A program made the translations under genes and the position numbers. Below the pieces are notes generated by a model, which searched no databases, was not told the origin of the DNA, and saw only the letters and a program-made list of their open reading frames with translations. Of a DNA stretch of 64,000 bases, positions 26,756 through 38,989 are shown piece by piece. The stretch's first letter is position 1, and each line of letters begins with the position of its first letter. Source of the DNA: Nageia nagi (taxonomy: Eukaryota; Pinophyta); NCBI GenBank assembly GCA_050084985.1, contig JBITNC010000001.1, positions 142,786,001 through 142,850,000 on the forward strand, given 5' to 3'.

Positions 26756-27169
26756 ATATCATAGGCATGATATACAAAGCTAGACATTTAACAAGGAGTT
26801 CTTTACTAATCCTTTTAGATCTATAAAAAGAGATTACATTACATTCCTTAATAGATCTAAGCTTTTCTAAAAGCATGGTAGAAGATAAATTGTTTGGGAT
26901 AATTTCTTTTTTAAACAAAGCATATAATATCTCCCTATGTGTTTCAGATGTAGAGATGAGATCATACAACTAATCTTGGTAAGAGTAGTTTCCAATTATT
27001 CAATCATGTTATGAGTTTTGGGATTAGGTGGGACACATACTTGTTCAGTAGTAACTTAGTTTGGAATATATCTTGAATGCCCCTTTAGTAATCTAGAACA
27101 AACTTCTTTATCAACTAAAACTATGTTCATTGTTACCTCTATATCTGAATTTTTCTAATCAATTTCATA

Positions 27170-28110
27170 TCTTCCTTGGGAAATGAGATCTAGAATCCCT
27201 ACCTCCAATGCTTTGCAAAAATTTGTACCATGACCCTTCCTTTGATGATAAGCACAATAAGCATCAAATTTTCCTATATGAACATTATTATATTGGTTTG
27301 TTTTCTCTAATGGCTATAATAGACTTCTTTTCATCAGATATCTCATAATAAACCTTGGTTGAATTGAAAATGTATACCTTCTTTCTCTAGTTGTACCTAA
27401 TCTTTGTAATTTGGGTGGAGAATTAGGTGTATCATATATATTCACTAGCTTTTCTTATTTCTTTGTATATGTTATCCTATTTTCCTTAGTATACAGAGTA
27501 TATGTATACTTGAGATCTCCTAACTTAAGAAAAATGTTCTCTTTTTATAGTAATTATTGTACTAATACCCCAAATATAATATTATTATTACTTGGAGTAT
27601 GCAAGTTAATGATTGCAAAAATAGAATATCTGAATATACCATAAATTTCACTTTCATCCAATTTACTATGAATAGATTGCCATACCTTTTTAAACCTTGG
27701 AATATACTTCTCTAGGGTTTCACTATTTCCTTGGTGCATCATACATAACTTTGAAATAGTTCCTTTCTCTTTAACATTATGTTTATATTGACCTATAAAT
27801 GCTTTGACCAATGATTTGAATGAATTGATTGATCCCCATAACAAATTATATAACCATTTACTAGCATCACCTTTTAAACTCCTTGGTAAACATTTGGTCA
27901 TCAATCTTTCCTTTGATCCTAATTTCAACAAGCACTCCTCCTACAAGGTAATAAGATGCTACTTTGGGTCTTCTTCACCACTAAAAATCTCAAACTTAGG
28001 GTCCTTATGCTTGTATGGTAGGGGATAATTGGAGATATCAACCAAAAATAATGAGGTAAATACCCTATGATAGTCCTTTTCAATTTGTTGGGATCTTTTT
28101 CTATTCTCAA
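27170..28110 (-). pseudogene. gag of element E
   Basis: The capsid part, open for 125 codons at 27931-27554, contains CLPRSLKGDASKWLYNL, SINSFKSLVKAFIGQY and HQGNSETLEKYIPRFKKVW, the standard Retrotrans_gag layout. At 27272-27176 FDAYCAYHQRKGHGTNFCKA gives a complete C-x2-H-x4-GH-x4-C knuckle followed by LDLIS, as in Tat gags. The N-terminal half near 28.05 kb (PYKHKDPKFEIFSGEEDPK) is also readable. Few stops interrupt it. Confidence 0.85.
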
Positions 28111-28344
28111 GATTACCTACCCTTGCAGCTAGTGATAGATTTGTAACTAACTATGAACTATTGCTAAAGTTTTGTATCGACATCAGCTACATAGTAAGAT
28201 CTACCACTTTATTCCATAATTATGCTACTTGTTATTCAATTTTTGCACCACTAACCATGTAGAAATAGTCTATGAGTGATGCTAACAATGTATATTACTT
28301 ACAAATATTTTATGAGATCTTGTCAATAGGGTAATATTTATTGA

Positions 28345-28364
28345 AATAGATGGGTTCACTAAAA
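28345..28364 (-). promoter_or_regulatory. Probable primer binding site of element E
   Basis: On the minus strand TTTTAGTGAACCCATC directly follows the LTR end (ATCTACA). It is weakly like TTGGTGCCCACC; position is the main argument. Confidence 0.45.
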
Positions 28365-28985
28365 TGTAGATAAAAAATAATGCACAAGTGATAAAACAAA
28401 GAACTATTTATCTACAATATAATATTGAAGCATATATTATAAATATGACATCAAACAAGCATGATAATCAATGTACCTTCATTGTATTTGCATTAACATG
28501 ATATAATATATATCATACATCCATCACCATAACATACCATAGGAAATGCATGCTACCAATGGCCTAGAAGCATGCCACTAGCTACATGAAAGAAGTAGAT
28601 CTATGAACATAAGTAAAGATCCAAACAAGTGATATGAAGGGTTTAATGAATCTATGTAGAGGTGGTGTTACAAAAAATCATTCTTATTTGAATAGAATGA
28701 TCTTGAATGTTTTGGTATCTCTCTCTTGATATATATCGATATCAATAGTGTTTCCTTTGATATTATTTTATAGCAACATTTTTATCCTCTTTGATTACTG
28801 GGATCATTATCCATTACATTGTTTGTGGTTTCTTTCTTAATATTTAACACTCTTTACATAATATAATGGTCCATTACATTAACTAAATTGCCTTGGGTAC
28901 ATTTTACCCCCTTTTTACAATTAATATTCCTTAATGTTATAAATGAATCATTTAAATAATTATAATTCATTTTTAGGCATCTACA
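28365..28985 (-). repeat. 5' LTR of element E
   Basis: Minus-strand TGTAGATGCC to TTATCTACA, 621 bp; matches 20300-20899. It is followed on the plus strand by the target duplication CTCCT (28986-28990). Confidence 0.9.
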
Positions 28986-28990
28986 CTCCT

Positions 28991-29672
28991 CATAGGATTA
29001 CTATGGCCACTCAAGCAGCTCATCCTTAGTTTTCACCCTTCAATGGTGGATGTTCCCTTAATCTGGCTACCAATGTTGTAATACCTCAATTCATGGTTAA
29101 GAAAAATCCTAGTTTTTATGGAATGAATAATACTATATCTTCTTTGAGTATTGTACGGATGTCCTAAATTAAGTAAAGAAATATGATGTTACAATTAAGG
29201 ATATTCTATTTTGTTGGAGTGTTTGTTGATGAATTTGATGAAGTTACATACCTAATATCTTTGCTCACTCAATTGACTTCTATGAAGAGAAATAATCAAA
29301 AGGATGTCATTGATTTCAATGTTAGATTCAAAAAATCATGGGCTAGAGTTCTTGTTCCTTTAAGACCAAAATATTCCTAGGACTATTTCTACTACTTGAA
29401 AGCTTTCTCCCCAAAGTTGTCCCATTAGATTAAGAATGAGAATGTGACAACCTTTTTTGAGTTATACAAAGTGGCTATTGAAGTTGAATCTAACTTGATA
29501 GATACTAGGAAGCTACCTACAAGAATTTTCATACCTTTATTTTTGGAAATAGCATCTCAGTCAAAATCCTTGGTATTATCTCCACCTATGTTAGCACCTA
29601 TTCCATTGAAAGCTATAGATACTACTAACCTTGTTTTCAAAACATAAAAAATACAAGAGTTAAAGGCCATAG
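28991..29672 (+). pseudogene. gag of element A, part 2 (between E and F)
   Basis: Continues part 1 with PHRITMATQAAHP, then FSPFNGG and PSFYGM. Two longer open runs follow: 29183-29380 (FDEVTYLISLLTQ, DVIDFNVRFKKSW) and 29444-29647 (TTFFELYKVAIEVESNLID). The layout is that of a gag capsid and its C-terminal helix. The frame is cut at 29672 by insertion F and resumes at 34216 as RDMQNKLLSRDI. Confidence 0.65.
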
Positions 29673-32600
29673 TGTCATGACCCTCCTTTTAGACATTTCA
29701 GATATTTGTTTATAATATGGTAATTCTGGAATGATGGTAGAATAATTACCATTGAAAATTAATAGTTGCTTTTGGAAAAGGTAGTTGTATCTATCACCTT
29801 ATTGAAACACCTTTAAAGGGACCTTGGATTGCAATTAAACCTTATGTTATAACATACTTTGAGCTTATGGAAAACTATATGATTTAAAATCTTTGAAATG
29901 TATTATCATTTATTTATATTTAGTCACCATGGGTTGTCTTTTTGTTTAGAACCCTTGTGGCAACATATGTTGGAGAAACATTATAAAGGGTTTAATTTTT
30001 GAGAGGGAATTATGTTTTATTTCTTAATCTAATTAGAATATATTAGAATGCACTCTCAAATTATAATAATATCCTCCATCAAAATGAGCTAGTGGAGCAC
30101 TAAGGTGAATGGGCACTTTGGTAATATTTTAATCCCCAATAGCAAATTAATGATGTTTAATTTATCCTAATCATATGACTTAGGCATTAGGTAATAAGGT
30201 TTTGAATTGAAAATTAGGTCTTTACATAAAAATATGATCCTTTCTTGAAACCCTAACTCATTTTGCATTCACATGGGAGAGAGAAAGAGATATGAAAGGT
30301 GGAGAGGAAAAACCCTAGCCACTGCCACACTTTTGGAAACCTACAATTTGTTTTAGGCTATCATAGATGAGTTTTTGGGTAGAATAAGGATCCTACATGC
30401 CAATTTCTACTCCTTTGTTGTTATGGTAAGTAAAAATCATGTTTTTAGGGATTAGAGAGTTCTTTGGCTATGTGATTGAAAGAGTATTTCATGATTTTGC
30501 ACTTCATGGGAGCTTTTTAGCTCCCCAAATCTAATGGGTGAGCCTCAATCTTGAACCCTATCCATTTTATTTGATAAGCAAGGATGTTTTTTGACTTTAC
30601 TATTTGATGTTGGCTTGAGAGGGCATGTTTTAGTTGTAGTGGAGGCTTGGGGAGAGTGTGAACTCATGGGATTTGATGGATTCAAAATAGACTTGGAAAT
30701 AAAGCATTTGAAGGTGAGTTTCTAGAAAATTTTCCTCTATCAATGTTTTGTACAAGTAAATCTAGAAACCATGATTTTGTTTAAGAATATAAAAATGATG
30801 GGTATATTTAGCATAGAAAGGGTTTGTATTTTGTTGTCATTTTTTCAATGCAAATCATTAGCATGATGTTATTGTTTATCATCATGTGAGGGTTTCTTGT
30901 AGTAATAAAGGCATGTGTATCATGTGGGGGTGTTATTTACTTGTGTTTTCAATGGGGAGGTCTTGAGGTACTTCATTAGGTCTTGAGGGATATCATTTTA
31001 AGTGCAGTTTGGACATTATTAAAGGTTAAACCATAGGCATGATGGCCATGGCTCAATCTGAAATGATTTCCATGGTCTGTACTCCATATAAACTATTTTC
31101 TACTATAGGATCTAGTATTTTAATATGAAAACTAAGACAAAAATGTACCATTTAAATGAGTGCAGACTTGTATTTTTATTTGGTAATTAAAGAGGTTTTA
31201 TTTGGATATTTTATTTAAATGCTAAAGTTTTAGGAAATACATGCTTGGATATATTATATCATTCATGGCATTTCTCTTCTTAAATTATATAGCATTGCAT
31301 TTCATTTTGTAGTATTATGGAGCATTAAGAAATATTCATTACACTACATATTGGATTCTATCAGGACAATTGTTTTATAGCATGTCATTTTAGCATTACA
31401 TTTACATATGAATAATTGCTAATATGAATATAGGAGGCTTTCCCAATTCTTCTTGTGCTCTTCTTTGACATTGGTTGATTAATTAGGTACTCACTAAGAT
31501 TTTAATCTTACCCTTAGTTTTGTTGTGTCTTTCACATAGATAGAACCCTACTTGAAGACTTCTAGATTGGAACATTTCTATCACTTGAAACTTTATCATT
31601 TAATTGATTGCATACTTGCTAAACACTATTGTTGTAGAGAGTAATTATAAACTTGATTTGAGTCCACTACTATAACTTACTATTATATTCATGGTTGTTA
31701 TACCAAATTAGAAATAGGAAATGGTATTTCTATTTGATTTATATTACCACTTTGTAAATATGTATGTTGTTGTTTTTCAAAAGCTAATTATGATAGTGAT
31801 ATTGGATTAAAAGATGTAATGATGTAAATGATTATAGTGAATATTAATGTGATCAATAGTTCCTATTTATCATCTATTGTTACTGCTTATTTTGGGATGC
31901 TATATAGAAGTATTAGCTATACTTAATGCATCATTAGTTTCTAGTTATTAAAGATAGTTTGAATTGAGTTTTGAAGGTTCAATTGATACATCATTTCATA
32001 TTCTTGTTATGTCTTTCATTTTGATATGTAGTCATTCTTGATTCTTATATTCATGGGCTGAATATTTTATGGAGAGGTGTATCATATGACCCTTCCATGG
32101 TCATAATGAAGGCCCTTATATTCTTTAAATTGTAATTCACTTATTTTACTAAGTTTTTAGAAATATTTGTAATGAATTGAAGAATGTAAAAAGGAGAAAA
32201 CTTCTTTTTGTATGATGTATGAGGCAACTAGGATGCTTAATTGTATTACTATTATACATTTTCTACTAATATCATTATCATATTTAAATGATAAAGAGTA
32301 GTAAGTTGGCTTCCATGTTGACATGTATATTAAAGGTTTCCTTTTTAAAAGAGTTATTTGTTGAGACTTCTTGAGGCATGATGAAAAATATGACCCCTCA
32401 ATGATCATGGTGAACATTTTAGAAGTTAAGTTTAATTGGACATTATGGAGGGTATTAGGATACTCTTGTTGTATCATTAGTTACCTTATTTGAAGCAAAG
32501 TATTTATCACTTTAATCCCTTAGGCCATGTAAATAATAGTAGGAAGATTTCCTAAAAAGTGATTAAATATTACTTTAAAAGACTACTTTTGAACACTTTG

Positions 32601-34210
32601 GAAACCATGCAAAGGATTAGGGACTAATTGTAATGTATGTGCTTTCTGAGTTGTTTGGATTGTTCATGAATATAAGTTGATGATTTTAATAATGAATAAA
32701 GTTGTGATAATATTATGAGTACATTCCTATTATAAGTTTTGTAAACATACATATACTCCCATTTTCATACTTCCTATTGTTCAAATAGTAATTGGGTCCT
32801 TGGAAGGATTTCTATTGTAAATTGGTTATCTTATTGCTATGCTTTCATTTCTATTTAGTGTTTATTTGGCATTAGGGCTGATTTTTAGATTCAAAAATTT
32901 ATTATTATATGATTCTATTTACATTGAACATTTATACCATTAAAGTATTACTATTTACAATTGTTGTTAATTGCATATTTTGGATGTTGTAAGTTGTTAT
33001 GAACTTATATTTTCAAAGAGATTAAAGACTTTTTTGGGTATGCCAAAAAGAGTTCATGGATTGGTAGAAAATTTGAGAAAAATATTGAAAGTTGAAACAA
33101 TGTTTATGCTAGCATAACAATAATGAATTTTGATTTCAATATGTAACTAGTTGGAATATTATTGTAGTGTTGTTGTACATTATATGGAATGATTTATGTT
33201 TGGCTAAAACTTTAAGTAGTTATTTGTGAGCTTGGAACATGATGAAAAGACTTTAAATTGTTACAATTTGGATTGGATATTTAGAATTAATTCTAAAAGT
33301 TGAAAATATAGTCTATATAAAATCACTTGGGAACTTGATGATTTACTTGATTTGATCTCATAAATAGTTTATGGGTAATGATATTTGTTAGTATCTTGAC
33401 TTGTGTCATATCTATACCATAATGATCTATTGGGTAATAGCTTCTAAGTTTGCATTGACCTAGAAATAAGGCAATGATTATGCTAGTATAATGATAATGT
33501 TGTTTATTAATATGCCTTATTGGAAATAACCAAATTTAATAGATGTATTTAAAAGTGAATTACCCAAAGTTATAGTAACTATTAAGGCATGAGATGTGTC
33601 CTAGATGATATTGTTAGCCTTTTGAAAAGTAAGTCAAGATAAGGGTAAACAATAAGGAGTTCAATTGGACTCAATCTTTAAACCAAAAAGCTATGCAGAA
33701 GGCATAGAGAATTCTAATGATAAAAGGACCATTATCACAATAGTGTATTGCTTTTTGGATGAACAATTTATACATATTTGATAAGTTATATCATCTGATA
33801 CATTATTTTGAAGAATGTACTAGTGGGAGTACATTATATATTCATGAATCATTTTGAAGAATGTACTAGTTGAATTACATGGTATCTTCATGGACATAAT
33901 TGATTAGATATTTTTCAAGGAGTTATGTATGTATTCCCAATACGGGAAATGCCTAAAAACTATATCCTTCAATAAGTTATTGAAATCAATATGTAACCAT
34001 CATTGAAAGAGTATGAGTTTACATGTAGCTTTTATCTATGTTGTAGCACATAAGTGGATAGTGTGTCCCTAAGATATATGTCATTGTTATAGATCATGGG
34101 TATGGAATTCTTAAATGAAAAGTATTCTAGTTTTTAGCAAGAGGAAAAATGTATTCTGGTTTATATACATGCAAAAAAAAATTATATTACCTAGTTTGTC
34201 AATCTTTACA
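29673..34210 (+). mobile_element. 4.5-kb LTR-like insertion (probable solo LTR) with CATAG duplication (element F)
   Basis: The insertion begins TGTCATGACCC and ends CTTTACA (TGT...ACA). It is flanked by CATAG at 29668-29672 and 34211-34215, and its removal reconnects gag of A (ELKAIV to RDMQNK). TGTCATGACC is a common start of plant Gypsy LTRs. Near 30.3 kb an AAACCCTAGCC leader-like stretch and near 31.5 kb a GTACTCACTAAG / GTGTCTTTCACATAG stretch also look like LTR transcript parts. No coding motif and no internal long repeat were found, so it is best explained as a very long solo LTR. A non-autonomous element with unrecognised LTRs is the alternative. Strand is inferred from the LTR-like order. 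Confidence 0.7.
33805..33896. repeat. 46-bp tandem duplication in F
   Basis: Two adjacent units, each beginning ATTTTGAAGAATGTACTAGT and followed by a TACAT block, at 33805 and 33851. Confidence 0.8.
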
Positions 34211-34215
34211 CATAG

Positions 34216-34930
34216 TGAGAGACATGCAAAACAAGCTATTATCAAGGGACATAACAAGTCTAGAGAGGAGATATGATAGATATGAACCTAACAATCAAAT
34301 ATATGATCCTAATAATTAGAGATAAATTCCATATCTAGCCAAAGATTCAATTTCTGCTTTAAGCAACTCCTTTATAGTTGGAAATATGATAGATTAAAGT
34401 GTAAAACTTAACTATTGGTGCTCAATTTGCAATGATCCTCATATTTTGGAAAGTTATGCAATTTACATTCATCCTTGCAATATTGCAAGAGAAGCTAAGT
34501 AGTTGGATTCTAAGGCCAAATAAGTCATTATGAATGAAGAACCTGCTAATATAGTCTACATAAAATCTAGATCTCATGATGTTATCTTTCAAGTTGAGAC
34601 AAGATCAAGTAGACAAACTAATCTAGATAGCTTTCAAAAGTATGAGGCTCTATTGAGACAAATAATAGTTCCACTTCCTTCTTTAACAAGAAGATAATAT
34701 ATTCTTACCTCAACTACTTCAAAATAAACTAGAGATATAACTTTGTGGCACATGATATTCTTAGACCAAGGACTCTTCCTCTTCAATACAAGAATTAGAG
34801 GGAACTTGATTCAAGAAGTTTGATACTACCCTCAGTCACTTGTACATAAAGGAAGGAGGCTTCTCAATAATATCAAAGGAGATATCAACCAAACTATGAA
34901 GTTAAACCTCAAACCCACTTCCCATTCAAC
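34216..34930 (+). pseudogene. gag of element A, part 3 (after F)
   Basis: RDMQNKLLSRDI and LERRYDRYEPNN continue the gag C-terminal region. At about 34.41-34.48 kb NYWCSICNDPHILESY gives C-x2-C-x4-H-x4-Y, a zinc knuckle with the last Cys lost. After that the frame contains several stops, and RQIIVPLPS marks the approach to protease. Confidence 0.65.
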
Positions 34931-35129
34931 ATTATAAATGAGATGGAAAAAGTGTCTTCTAGATAATTCATGTTTGATGTATTGTTAATTCTTGGTCAAT
35001 TAGATTTATTAAAAGAATATTTGAAAATTGCTATGTTAGTCCAAAAACTCCTAAAATTTCATTAGCTTAGTTAGAGATAATTCTAGGAATGGGAAAGAAT
35101 ATGCCTACTCCATTCTATATCTCATTAAG

Positions 35130-35480
35130 AATGGAAGGTTGGTTAGTCCATAATTGATTGTTATATACAGGAGCTGCTATGATTGTAATGCTAAAAGTTA
35201 TTTGTGAGGTAATGAGTTTAAATTATAGTAGGGATACACCTAGTGTCCTACAATTAGATGGCAGTCTTGTTATAATTGTTGGAGCTATTAAAGATGTTTC
35301 AATTTTTTTGCATAAGCTGCCATAGCTATCCTTTCCTTGATAAATAGTGGTTTTAGATTTACCCCCTTGTTTAGCATATGCTTATCAAGAGAGTTTATGG
35401 TAAAAATAAGAGGATACCTTGCTAAACACTAAAGCCATATGGTTGTTCCTTATGGAGAAAAAAAGATGAGGATCTACAAT
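35130..35480 (+). pseudogene. Aspartic protease of element A
   Basis: LLYTGAAMIVMLKVICEVM at about 35.16 kb corresponds to 'LIDTGAS-x-x-VM', with the catalytic Asp changed to Tyr. LDGSLVIIVGAIKDV follows (family 'V-x-GEL-x-DV'), then VVLDLPP and, at about 35.4 kb, GYLAKH and SHMVVPYGEKK, the typical 'GYF-x-TDWSH-x-x-P-x-x-G-x-x' end seen in some plant Tat-like polyproteins. Confidence 0.65.
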
Positions 35481-35599
35481 TAAAGAACTTATCCATATGA
35501 TTTTAAGATATTAGATCATATTAACATGAATCTATTAGAAGATGAAGAAGGGTTATGTATTGATTTTCTTATTTAGAGACATGAAGAGGATGATCAATC

Positions 35600-36180
35600 T
35601 ATTCATATGATTGAGCAAATGAGATATGTGGATATGGGCACCTATTATATTCTAGAACCAAATTATCCAATACCAGCTCTTACTCAATATGAACATAGGC
35701 AAAAGGAACTATGGAAAATGCACTTTGATGGTGCAAAATGTAAGAATGGAGCTAAGCTATTCTGGCTTTTCAATCCCTATAAGAACCATCTAAGAGATTA
35801 TCTTATAGGCTAACATGGTCTTTTATGAATAATGTTGTTGAATATGAAGCTCTTTATTTTGGCTTATCCAAAGCTATAAGATTGGGAATTAAGTGCTTAT
35901 CAGTACTAGGATATTTATAATTGATTATTAATCAAGTAAAATACAAGTGTTATTTCAAACACCACTATCTGAAAGTATACCAAAATAGAGTAAGGATTTA
36001 TCAAAGGATTTTATGGCAATAAATTTCATGGTAGTAAGAAGATGTCATAATACCTTGGTAGACCAATTGGCATCTAAGATAACTAACTATGATGTTATTA
36101 CTCATTTAAATATCAATAAAGATATTAAGTTAGTATTTAGGCCATATATGCCTAATAATGATTATCATTGGTAGGTGTTT
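35600..36180 (+). pseudogene. Archaeal-type RNase H (aRH) of element A, upstream of RT
   Basis: An open run of 68 codons (35607-35813) ends with ELWKMHFDGAKCKNGA (first catalytic Asp in FDGA). The frame continues as NNVVEYEALYFGLSKAI (catalytic Glu) and CLSVLG, where the family's GDSELI Asp is lost, and near 36.06 kb NTLVDQLASKITNYDV matches 'N-x-x-AD-x-LA'. This domain precedes RT by a linker of about 0.2 kb once insertion G is removed. In element E the same domain sits after RT and RNase H, so the two elements differ in domain order. Confidence 0.8.
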
Positions 36181-36499
36181 GATTGCAATGACTAGATTAA
36201 TTAGTTTATCCAACTTTTTTTATTTTCAAATGATGAGGATACTATGTTACTACCAAAAGGATGATGTGTGTCCTTTTTTGAGTCTTAAAAATTAAAAATA
36301 AAAATTGACACTAATTTGTATCCTTCTACATTGACATGCATTGTTTTATTTTATTTTTTCTATTTTTTCACTTTTTTTTAACATAAATTCTGATGTAAAA
36401 TTTGATGTAATTTTATTTCTTATTTCACTAACAAAAAAGTAAAACACATTTTACCTATTCACTAATTGACCAATTAATAGCTCACATTCATTTCATCCT

Positions 36500-36640
36500 C
36501 CATTCATACCAAAAGTGATTATCCAATAGCCAAATACCCTCTCTTACCTATATATATAAACAAACCCTCCCTATAATCCTTACATTTCATACACTTTAGC
36601 TAATTTTTTTCTTCCTTATTTTTTATATTTTGATCATAGC
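36500..36640 (+). promoter_or_regulatory. Plant-type promoter carried by element G
   Basis: A CCAAT box (TTATCCAATAGCC, about 36520) is followed by a TATA box (CTATATATATAAAC, about 36549-36563). The start codon of the H2B-like frame lies about 80 bp after the TATA box. The spacing is that of a compact plant promoter with a short leader. Confidence 0.55.
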
Positions 36641-36642
36641 TA

Positions 36643-36776
36643 TGGCACCCAAGGTAGACAAGAATCCATAGAGAATAAGCCCACAAAAAAAAAACTCCAT
36701 AGTTGAAGAAAAGAAAAAAGAGAATAAGCCCATAGTTGCAGAAAAGAAAACTCATTCAAAGGTTGATAAAGAAGTA
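36643..36776 (+). pseudogene. Histone H2B-like N-terminal tail fragment
   Basis: ATG at about 36643 starts MAPKVDKNP, a stop, and then in the same frame KK, IVEEKKKENKPIVAEKKTHS and KVDKEVG. This has the composition and opening residues of plant H2B tails (MAPKAEKKPAEKKP...). The frame then leaves the H2B pattern: the histone fold (SVETYKIYIFKVLKQVHPD in the family) is absent. It is probably a piece of a host H2B gene with its promoter, picked up by the CACTA-like element. Another lysine-rich protein such as H1 remains possible. Confidence 0.5.
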
Positions 36777-36989
36777 GGTATTAAAAATCTTACTGTATTA
36801 TTTAGAAAAATACTATATAATAAATTTAAATTTTTAAAAACTAAACCACTAACCCCATTCTTGAAGTTGTTTAATGGACCTATATCATTACCCAAAGACC
36901 TAGTAAAAATGATGTACCTTGTAGAGGTTGTAACTTTTGATTCGGATATCATTTTGAGCCTTTTTTTTTAAATCACACAAAATTAAAAT

Positions 36990-37240
36990 ATATATAATTA
37001 TATGATTTTTTTTTTGAAAACCAATGCAAATAATTAAGTTCCAATGTAAAAATTGATGCAAATTTTGAAAAATGATGTAAAAAATGACACAAAAAGTGGA
37101 TTTAAGGATGCAAAAAGTGACTTTATGGATGCAAAAAATTACACAAAAAAGGATGCAAAATCTGACACAAATTTTGACATGATAGTTTGTGTCAAAAATT
37201 GCATTGAAAGAATGGGAAAAAAAATTTAAAGAAAATTATC
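36990..37240. repeat. Short subterminal repeats of element G
   Basis: GATG(C/T)AAAAA, GACACAAAA and TGACACAAATTTTGA words occur repeatedly within about 200 bp. Related words (TTGACACTAATTTG, TGATGTAAAA) occur near the left end in the opposite sense. CACTA elements use such subterminal repeats for transposase binding. Confidence 0.55.
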
Positions 37241-37299
37241 AAAGCATCCCAATGTAAAAAGCATGCAAATTGGATTCTTGGTAGTAGTGTACATTAAAT

Positions 37300-38400
37300 A
37301 ACTTGCAGAACAAGGATATCATTTAGCTTAAGAATAACTTCATCCCAAAAGCATTGATATCCCTTGATAAATCCTTTGATAGAGAAGATTATTTCAATAC
37401 TATAGCATCCAATGAACATAAAAATACTTACCATGAGATAGAGGTTTTGCTTAATAAAAGATTGAATATTGGGATTAATGCTACTCTCCATGAGATTAGA
37501 GATGTCATTCTATTATTAAGAGAATTTCAAGACATCATTGGTTGGAATTACCAAGATTTAAATATATACAATATGTATGTAATTCAATATTCCATCAACT
37601 CAAAGGAATATAATATTTCTTTTAAACAAAAGAATAGGACAGTTAATCCTATGATTGAGGCAATGATGAAACAAGAATAGGTTTAGCTACTGGATGTCAC
37701 TTTCATCTATGCTATCAAGAACACTTCATGGGTTTCTAATTTGATACCAATCCGATAGAAGAATGGGGAGATTTACCTTTGTGTTGATTTTAGAAATATC
37801 AATCAGGCTTCATTGAAGGACCATTATCTAGTTCCTTTAATGGATCAAATTCTCCACATAGTTGTAGGATCAGAATTTTATTCTTTAATAGATGGAATTT
37901 TGTATTTCAACCAAATTTGGGCTAAATATAGTGATGAAAATAAGATAGCATTCACTACCAAATGGGTTACCTTCATATTTAAAAGAATACCTTTTTTCTT
38001 ATCTAATACTGGACCAACCTTCTAGAGAGCAATAGATCTTGCTTTTGGCCCACTAATCAATACAATAATCTTAGTATATTTAGATGTTATTACTATTTTT
38101 CCACACATAAAAGGGATCATTTAAGTCATATTAGAGAAATATTTGAAAATTGTAGAGCCTTTGGCATCTCCTTAAATGCTAAAAAATTAGTGTTCATTAT
38201 TAATAAGGGCAAGTTGTTAGGCCATGTTATTTTCAAGGAAGGGATGATCATAGAACCAGAAAGACTATTGGTAATAAGAAACACTCCCTTGACTTTGAAC
38301 AAAAAGGCTTTACAATCTTTTTGGGATATATTAACTTTGTGAGTAAATTCATACATGATTTTCCTCAAATCATTAGACCAATTTTGCACATGTTCAAGAA
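37300..38400 (+). pseudogene. Reverse transcriptase of element A
   Basis: The linker FIPKALISLDKSFDREDYFN opens the domain, and an open run of 108 codons (37354-37680) includes REFQDIIGWNYQDLNIY ('EY-x-DV-x-AWSY-x-DL'). Then come WVSNLIPIR, LCVDFRNINQASLKDHYLV ('LCVDFRNLN-x-x-SLKDNYPLP'), SLIDGILYFNQIWAKYSDEN and AFTTKWVTF. YLDVITIF occupies the YxDD box, so the second Asp is Val. The thumb region with KLLGHVIFKEG-like code follows at about 38.2 kb. Stops are scattered through it. The RT type is Tat. Confidence 0.85.
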
Positions 38401-38830
38401 GGATGTAGTATTTTTATGGACTTTAGAAGAAAGAGAAGCATTTTGTAAAATCAAAGATACAATTCATATTGGTTCGGTATTGAAGAACCCAAATTTTAAT
38501 AAGAATTTTATCTTATACATAATAAGGTGAGATAAAAGTATTGTTGTAGTACTAACCCAAAAATATGAACAAGAACAAGAGCATCCTATTTCTTTTTATA
38601 GCAAAACATTGTATGATGCTGAGAAAAGATACACATTTATGGAGAAATAGGTATTTGTATTATGAGAGCTCTCAAAAAGTTTAGACAATTTCTCTCTCAT
38701 GATAGGATACTTATTTATACTATATACCCTAATATCCAAAATTTCATTATGCAAAAATAATATTATGGAGGGAAAGTAGGATGGATAAACAAGATACTCG
38801 AGTTTGATGTACAAGTAAGACAAACTAAAT
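38401..38830 (+). pseudogene. Gypsy-type RNase H of element A
   Basis: FLWTLEEREAFCKIKDTI and VLKNPNFNKNFILYII lead into HPISFYSKTLYDAEKRYTFM and EK, matching 'P-x-A-x-x-SR-x-L-x-x-AE-x-KY-x-x-MEKQ'. IQNFIMQK-like and WINKILEFDVQVR-like code closes the domain. Confidence 0.75.
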
Positions 38831-38989
38831 AAGTTAGAGAAAGAGATTTGTGCCAAGATATTTCTACTACTTCACATTCTAATTCCTCTTTTGCAACTAA
38901 TGGTGATAATATCTTAACCTCAAATATTTTGCAAGTGTATTTTCACATAAGGAAAATGATGAAGAAGATGAATACATGTCAAAGTCTAA

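Larger units (their letters stand above)
20300..28985 (-). mobile_element. Tat-lineage Ty3/Gypsy element inserted in gag of A (element E)
   Basis: LTRs of 600 and 621 bp with terminal TGTAGAT/ATCTACA enclose a minus-strand set of gag, protease, RT, RNase H, aRH and integrase, in the common Tat order. The insertion is flanked by a perfect 5-bp target duplication CTCCT (20295-20299 and 28986-28990). Total length is 8686 bp. A purine tract borders the 3' LTR, and a block of 191-bp tandem repeats lies in the 3' untranslated region. The proteins are interrupted by stops but are readable over long stretches, better preserved than those of host element A. Confidence 0.9.
36243..37289 (+). mobile_element. 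CACTA-like insertion with captured gene fragment (element G)
   Basis: The right end reads, on the minus strand, CACTACTACCAAGAATCC, a typical CACTA terminus. The left end TATGTTACTACCAAAAGG matches it in the ACTACCAA core with C-to-T-type changes. TAC at 36240-36242 and 37290-37292 is a 3-bp target duplication, the CACTA size. Removing the insert rejoins the polyprotein of A (SNDEDT to LNNLQNK). Near the right end, short GATGCAAAA and GACACAAA words recur many times, like CACTA subterminal repeats. No transposase is present. The insert holds a TATA promoter and a histone H2B-like tail. Confidence 0.7.
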